Of a stretch of DNA of 64,000 nt, positions 1 to 64,000 are shown piece after piece. Under the pieces are notes generated by a model that searched no databases, was not told where the DNA came from, and worked only from the letters and a program-made list of their open reading frames with translations. A program made the position numbers and the translations under genes. The stretch covers positions 103,162,431 through 103,226,430 of the forward strand of contig JACSVZ010000002.1 in NCBI GenBank assembly GCA_014706295.1, in the 5' to 3' direction. This DNA comes from Lycocorax pyrrhopterus obiensis. Its lineage: Eukaryota > Chordata > Aves > Passeriformes > Paradisaeidae. The first letter of the stretch is position 1. Each line of letters opens with the position of its first letter.

Positions 1-1263
1 CTTTTCAGAATTATGCCAGCTGCAACTGATCCTATCTACTTCTTAATTTCAGCACAGAATATCACAATTTTTCCACAAAGATCTTGTGATTTGTCCCATT
101 TCTAAGCAATTTCAGCAGATGCCACTCCTTCAGCTTCAAGAAGCAAAGGGACCTAGACCTTATATCAGTCTGAGAATGTCAGCTGGTTTTAGTTTTCATC
201 CTCAATTATTATTCTAAATGGTTCTCCAACAGGTGAAATGGCAAGACAGAAGAGAAGAGTGGTGACTGGCAGTACCTTCTTTTATCTGTTATATGGCACA
301 TCACCTTCTGGACACTATTTCCTCAGCTCTCATATCTTAACTGATTTCAAAAACAAATGAGTAAACAGGTGAGTTGCTTTCTACTCTCTATTCAAAACAT
401 GTTTATATTTGAAAATGTTACTTAAGCATAAAGTATAATGCTGTACTCTAACTTACTCTCTACAGATGTGCAAGTATGAAACAAAACTTTTATGCCTTTC
501 ACACTGGAATTCAGGACTTTCCATTCATAATGGAAATATGCAGTATTAAAATTACAAGAAACAGCAACATCTTCTAATGCCAGTCTGCTTTATTTACACT
601 TAGTGATTACTTAAAATAAAAATTCAAAATGCAATTGTTAAAAAAACCCTTATGATCAACAGGCAGGATGATTCAAACAAAAAAAAAAAGCAAAGAAAAC
701 ACTTAATTCATTTTTTCCATTCCCATAAACCAGTGTCCTCACTCTGCAGTTTAACAGAACTTCATACAGGATTACATTTGCTGAAGAACACAAACAATGA
801 ATAGCTACACAACACTTCTGAATCATGTATACAGGGTCAAACGTGAAGGGGAAAAGTAACATTTTAAAAACATAAGACTAACTTTTTTAAAGAGGATTAT
901 CTATAGTTCATTCTCCTCAAATTGTTTTTAGGCAAATGTTGAATTTCCAGATGTATGAACATGCAAAGATGGGAGTAAAAGGCAGTCATGGATAAAAAGA
1001 ATCAGATCACCAACTTCAATGTTTCTTTTCTCCTTTTCATAATTCTGACATAAGACATTCTACCTCAAATCAAGACCCTTTATAGGTAGGTATATCCAAG
1101 AAATTAGATGCTTCTCTGCAAGATACACACCCCTTCTGCTCCCCTCTAATTACTGTCTCTCATGATTTCAATACTGATTTTTCTTCCCTTCTCTATATTC
1201 TCAAAATTATTACAGGAAACAAGTTTAATTCCCAGAAAAATTCACATATTTGACTGAACTTAC
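1..1263. other. SMCHD1: SMCHD1 intron 39, partial
   Basis: AT-rich intron sequence that runs off the left edge. I see no exon, RNA gene or repeat family in it. The next expected exon (mammalian CQVEEARLKEAQL region) was searched for on the minus strand by eye and not found. Confidence 0.7.
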
Positions 1264-60044
<58,781 letters not shown>

Positions 60045-60079
60045 GTTGGGGAGCTGAGGAGACGGAAACCGTCCCGCAG

Positions 60080-60089
60080 CGATGGCGGC
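60080..60089 (+). promoter_or_regulatory. SMCHD1: Candidate YY1 site
   Basis: CGATGGCGGC matches the core of the YY1 motif (ATGGCGGC). It lies 36-45 bases upstream of the SMCHD1 start codon, within the probable 5' UTR. Motif match only. Confidence 0.4.
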
Positions 60090-60173
60090 AGCGACGGCTC
60101 CTACTGCCGGGCCCGCCAGCGCCCCCGCCCGGCAAAATACGTCCCGGCCGGGGAAGGAGGAGGCGGAGCCAGT

Positions 60174-60265
60174 GCGGAAGCCGGGGAAGGAGGCGCCGTG
60201 GAGGCCCGGAAGAGGAGGGGGGAGGGAAGGAGGGGGGTGGCGGCGGCGTCTGCTGTGTGGGGCGG
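60174..60265 (+). promoter_or_regulatory. SMCHD1: Candidate ETS and GC-box sites
   Basis: GCGGAAG (60174-60180) and CCGGAAG (60206-60212) are ETS-family core motifs, and GGGGCGG (60259-60265) is a GC box. A further ETS core occurs on the other strand at ACTTCCG (60366-60372). Clustering 130-320 bases upstream of the start codon fits a TATA-less housekeeping promoter. Motif matches only. Confidence 0.4.
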
Positions 60266-60389
60266 TGCGGGGTGGCGCCGGGCAGGCGGGCGGCAAGGGC
60301 CTGGAAGCGAAAGCGCCGTTTCGGCGCTCGACCTCGGAATGAGCTGGCGCCCTCCGCCTCGCGCCACTTCCGCCGAGTGGGGCCGGAGC

Positions 60390-60437
60390 GGGATCGGGAT
60401 CGGGATCGGGATCGGGATCGGGATCGGGATTGGGATT
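60390..60437 (+). repeat. GGGATC hexamer tract, 8 units, G-quadruplex potential
   Basis: Six perfect GGGATC units (60390-60425) are followed by two GGGATT units (60426-60437). Eight GGG runs with 3-nt loops meet the standard G-quadruplex pattern on the plus strand, which is the template strand for SMCHD1. The tract is about 345 bases upstream of the start codon. Confidence 0.95.
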
Positions 60438-60460
60438 GTCGCCACAGGAGGCGCAGGCGG

Positions 60461-60500
60461 GCTGGGCCATGGGAGCGCGTGCTGGGCAATGGGAGCGCGT
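60461..60500. repeat. 20-bp direct duplication upstream of SMCHD1
   Basis: GCTGGGCCATGGGAGCGCGT (60461-60480) is repeated at 60481-60500 with one change (CCAT to CAAT). It follows the hexamer tract within about 25 bases. The second copy creates a CAAT word. Confidence 0.95.
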
Positions 60501-60717
60501 GCTGCGGCTGCCGCCCGCCGGCCCTCGCACGCGGCGCGGGCAGTGGCGCGGGACCCGCGGCGCGAGCGGGGCCGCGGGCGCGCTTCTGTCACCAGCGGGC
60601 GCGTCCCCGCCACAGCCCGGGCAGCGGCCAGGGAGGGACCCGAGGTGTGAAGTCCCGCTTCAAATGCCTTAAAACAAAGCGGCCAATCCAGATTCCAACG
60701 CTGTTGTTTCACACCAT

Positions 60718-61800
60718 TACAGAGTCTCAGAAATGGTCAGGTTGGAAGAGACCACAGGTTGGAAGGGACCACAGTGGGTCACCTGGTCAAATCTCTGCTC
60801 AAACAGGGTCATCCCAGAGCACATGGCACAGAATTGTGCCGAGATGGTTCTTGAGTATGTCCAGCGGGGGAGACTCTACAACCTCTCTGGACAATCTCTT
60901 CCAGTGGACAGTCACCCGCACAGTAAAGTTCTTCCTTGTGTTCATGTGGAACTTCCTGTGTATCAGTTTCTGCCCATTGCCTTGTGTCCTGTTGCTTGGG
61001 ACCACCAAGGAGAGCCTTGCTCCATCCTCTTGGCACCCCCCTTTAAATACGTGTACACATGGATGAGGTCACCTCTCAGTCGTCTCTTCTCGAGGCTGAA
61101 CAGGCCCAAATCTCGCAGCCTGTCCTGTTAAGAAAGATGTTCCAGTCCCTTAATCATCTTTGTTGCCCTCCACTGGATCCACTGCCGGAGCTCCATGTCT
61201 TGTACTGAGGAGCCCAGAACTGGGCATAGAATGCCAGATATGGCCCCATTTGGGCTGAACAGAGGGGCAGGATCACCTTTCTTGACCTGCTAGTGATGCT
61301 CTCTTCCTCATGTACCCTAGCGTCCTATTGGCCTTTTTGGGCACAAGGACACTGCTGGCTCATGGACAGCTTGTTGTCCACCAGGACTGCCAGGTCCTTC
61401 TCTGCAGAGCTGCTTTCCATCAGGTCAGCCCCCAGTCTCTTCTGGTGCAGGGGGTTATTCTTCCCCAGGCGCCAGAACCTGTGTATACCTTGGTTGAATT
61501 TCAGAAAGTTCATTGTCCATCTCTCCACCCTGTTGAAGTCCTGAAGGCCTGCACAGCCCTTTGGGGTATCAGCCATTCCTCCCAGCTTTGTGTCATCAGT
61601 TAACTTGCTGAGGAGGCCTCTGTCCCTTCATCCAAGTCAATGAACAAGTTAAACAATACTGGACCCAGTGTTGAGTCTTGAGGGACAACACTAATGACAG
61701 GTCTCCAGCTAGACCCTGTGCCACTGATCATGACCTTCTGGGATCTGCCACTCACCCAGTTCTCAATCCACCCCACTGTCCACTCATCCAACCCTCACAA
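60718..61800 (-). mobile_element. CR1 LINE, about 1.1 kb, minus orientation
   Basis: The 3' end near 60718 contains a 17-bp duplication (ggttggaagagaccaca / ggttggaagggaccaca). The rest runs through 'tctctggacaatctcttcca', 'cctctcagtcgtctcttctc', 'ctggatccactgccggagct' and 'gacaacactaatgacaggt'. On the minus strand it encodes broken RT pieces such as [20 protein letters not shown]. It is truncated on the right near 'ccactcatccaaccctcaca'. It lies just upstream of the SMCHD1 CpG island. Confidence 0.9.
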
Positions 61801-61894
61801 TAGTGTAGCAGCTGCTGTTTTAAGGAGTCTTAGTTTTGTGATGGCATATAGGGCAGGTTTGTAAAACAGTAGAGGTGACAAATGAGTAACAAAA

Positions 61895-62800
61895 AATTCT
61901 TGTCACATGCCTTTTGAATACTTCCAAGGACTGGGATTCCACCACTTCCCTAGGCAGCTTTTTCCAATGCTTAACCACCCCTTCAGTGAAGAAAGTCTTC
62001 CTGATGTCCAACCTGAACCTCTTCTGGCACAGCTTGAGACTATATCCTCTTGTCCCGCCACTTGTTTCCCGGGAGAAGAGACTGACCACCACCTGGCTAC
62101 AGCCTCCTTTCAGGTGGCTGTGGAGAATGCTAAGGCCTCCCCTGAGCCTCCTTTTCTCCACGCTAAACAACTCCAGCACCCTCAGTTGTTCCTCATAAGA
62201 CTTGTGTGCCAGATCCTTCAGCAGCCCCGTTGCCCTTCTCTGGACATGCCCCAGCACCTCAATGTCCTTCTTGTAGTGAGGGGCCCAAACTGAGAACAGG
62301 ATTTGAGGTATGGCCTCACCAGTGCCGAGTACAGGGTAGATTGTCCTGCTAGCCACCCTGTTGCTGATCCAGGCCAGGATGCCATTTGCCTTCTTGGCCA
62401 CCTGGGCACATGCTGGCTTAGGTTCGGCTGCTGTTGAACAGCACCCTCAGGTCTTTTTCTGCTGGGCAGCTTTCCAGTGACCCTTCCCAAAGCCTGTAGC
62501 ACTGCCTGGGGTTGTTGTGACCCAAGTGCAGGGTCCGGCACTTGGCCTTGTTGAACCTCAGACCACTGACCTCAGCCCATCAATCCACCCTGTTCAGATC
62601 TCTCTGCAGTCTTCTTGGCCTCCAGCAGATCGACACTTCTGCACAACTTGGTGCAAAGTGACTGAGGGTTTGCTTGATCACCTGGGTTGTCAGTGAAGAT
62701 ATTAAACAGGACAGGCCCCAACACCGAGCGCTGCAGAACACCGCTTGCGACTGGCCATCATCTGGGCATAACGCCACCGTTGTCTGGGTCCAGTTAGACT
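61895..62800 (-). mobile_element. CR1 LINE, about 0.9 kb, with intact RT C-terminal frame
   Basis: On the minus strand a continuous frame of about 165 codons (to about 61890) encodes a typical CR1 ORF2 C-terminus: [20 protein letters not shown], then [40 protein letters not shown] and [20 protein letters not shown]. Upstream of 62401 the frame is broken. The copy is 5'-truncated and appears younger than the neighbouring CR1. About 95 bp of non-CR1 DNA separates the two copies. Confidence 0.93.
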
Positions 62801-64000
62801 ACAAGAAAGCAAATTGAGTAGTGGAACTGAGCAGTGTGGGGTTTTGTGAGAATAAAGAGCATTTGTACTACCCAGTTAAGAGAGGAAGGGTCTCTTGGGA
62901 GTTTTTATATAGGCTGTGACTCAGAGCCCCTCTAAATGATGACTTGATTAAATTTGGAAGCGTGTATCAAACCTTGTTACTTTATGAGTTCATCAGACAA
63001 AATTTTGTTTTACAGTGTACTTGTGTTTCTAGCCTTGAGACAGCACTTCCGTTTTAGAATGCTAACTGCTTTGGGAAAAAAAACTTGATGAACTATTTAA
63101 TCTAGTTTCAAAATTAATATGGCAAGGAGGAAGGGATGGTTCTACCTGAAATGCAAGCACTTAATTTACATGAAAATAAGTTCCTCATCCTTCAGCCTAT
63201 CTGCAAGCCGGTTTAAAGTGTGCCTGCAGTTGCAAAGTTTTCATTTTACAGTAGGAAGTATTTTGTTCTATGAACAACTGAGTAATCATTTTCAGTCCTT
63301 GTGGAAAAGAATTTATTTTCTGGAAAAAGGAAGATTGTTTATATTTATCTACTGTATTTTAAAATGAGATATCATGTTACTTTTCAAAATTAATAGTAAC
63401 AGTAGAGTAACCAATAATTTGTTCATCTTGCCATTTGATATTTCAGATGATGCTCAGGAAAGTGGTTTTTTTTGTGTGTGTGCAAGGATTTATTTATTGT
63501 TATAACCTCGGTATTTAATTTTTTTCATTCAAGGAATAAGTTAAATATCTGATTTATTTTTTTATTGAGGGCAAATATTAACTAAGTTCCAGCACTGGAC
63601 ATTTTTAGATAGTAAATATTTTGTATACACATAATGAAAATTGCTGTGTCTTCACTAGAAGAAAGTGCGCAGCCTCTCTAGTAGCTTGTTGCAGTGACAC
63701 AGTCTATTTAGTGACACTGGATGCTACTGCCTACATACGCTTTGTAGGTACAATGCTACAAATTCCAAATGATCCAAGAAAAAGCGCTGTTCCTGCTTAA
63801 GGTAACAAAGGTTTTATGTGTAGGAAGAGGAGCCTGTGGCATCTTGGATTTAGAACTCGATGGACCTTTGACCCGGCCTGTTGGAAAAATACCTTAGTGA
63901 GAACCCCTGAGGTGTGAATCAAAAGAACATCATTACTTGAGCCACTGAGGTGTGAAACAATAGCATCACTATTCAGAAAACCAAGCCATCTGAGAGACAG
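62801..64000. other. Intergenic region upstream of SMCHD1
   Basis: 1.2 kb of AT-rich DNA with no exon, RNA gene or repeat family that I recognise. In mammals NDC80 lies upstream of SMCHD1 in the same orientation, but no NDC80 coding sequence is visible here. A short imperfect duplication occurs near the right end (63907 and 63944). Confidence 0.6.
63907..63975. repeat. Imperfect 37-bp direct duplication
   Basis: 'ctgaggtgtgaatcaa' at 63907 recurs as 'ctgaggtgtgaaacaa' at 63944. Similar following bases (aacatcattact / gcatcactattc) give two imperfect copies 37 bp apart. Confidence 0.7.

Noticed and set aside
1..1263. Search for SMCHD1 exon 40
   Set aside because: No minus-strand segment matching the expected coiled-coil continuation with splice sites was found, so exon 40 is assumed to lie off the window.
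60045..60530. In-frame upstream extension of SMCHD1 by up to 162 codons
   Set aside because: The frame is open but has no homology and includes the hexamer tract as a Pro/Asp/Asn dipeptide run. The first ATG is far upstream, and the start at 60044 has the better context and matches the family's usual N-terminus.
62801..64000. Possible 3' end of NDC80, the expected upstream neighbour
   Set aside because: No coding similarity or convincing polyadenylation context was seen. The open frame at 63119-63367 is unrecognised and on the opposite strand.

Overview
This window is vertebrate nuclear DNA, most probably from a bird. It carries one recognisable protein-coding gene, the 5' four-fifths of SMCHD1, on the minus strand. 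The bird assignment rests on the repeats: at least nine CR1-type LINE fragments, many with the typical 'AATCATAGAATGGTTTGGGTTGGAAGGGACC'-like 3' end, plus one LTR-like repeat of a kind I associate with avian genomes. Crocodilians and turtles also carry CR1, so this is an inference.

SMCHD1 was rebuilt as 39 coding exons running from 60044 (start codon) down to 1264. Every exon has an AG acceptor and a GT donor, except one GC donor after exon 25. The reading phase holds across all 38 introns. The spliced product gives 1652 complete codons plus one base. It matches the N-terminal ubiquitin-like region, the GHKL ATPase and transducer, the long central region and the start of the coiled coil of vertebrate SMCHD1. 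The remaining exons, which encode the SMC hinge and C-terminus, lie beyond the left edge of the window. SMCHD1 is a noncanonical SMC-family chromatin repressor that acts in the nucleus.

Layout: 1-1263 is part of intron 39; 1264-26000 holds exons 39-20 (central beta-rich region); 26000-31300 is intron 19, filled by CR1 copies; 31300-45250 holds exons 19-4 (ATPase, transducer and linker); 45250-47900 is intron 3 with a CR1-like fragment; 47894-48575 holds exons 3 and 2; 48576-59864 is the 11.3 kb intron 1; 59490-60660 is a CpG-rich promoter region with exon 1; 60718-62800 holds two CR1 copies; 62800-64000 is unrecognised intergenic DNA.

The points most worth a second look are a seven-fold repeat of about 110 residues across the central region (a P-x-x-L linker followed by a D-x-x-G/N motif), a GC-AG intron, a 48-bp GGGATC-type hexamer tract with G-quadruplex potential just upstream of exon 1, and a palindrome-bearing 27-bp tandem repeat beside exon 37. 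I see no RNA gene, CRISPR array or second protein-coding gene that I can support.
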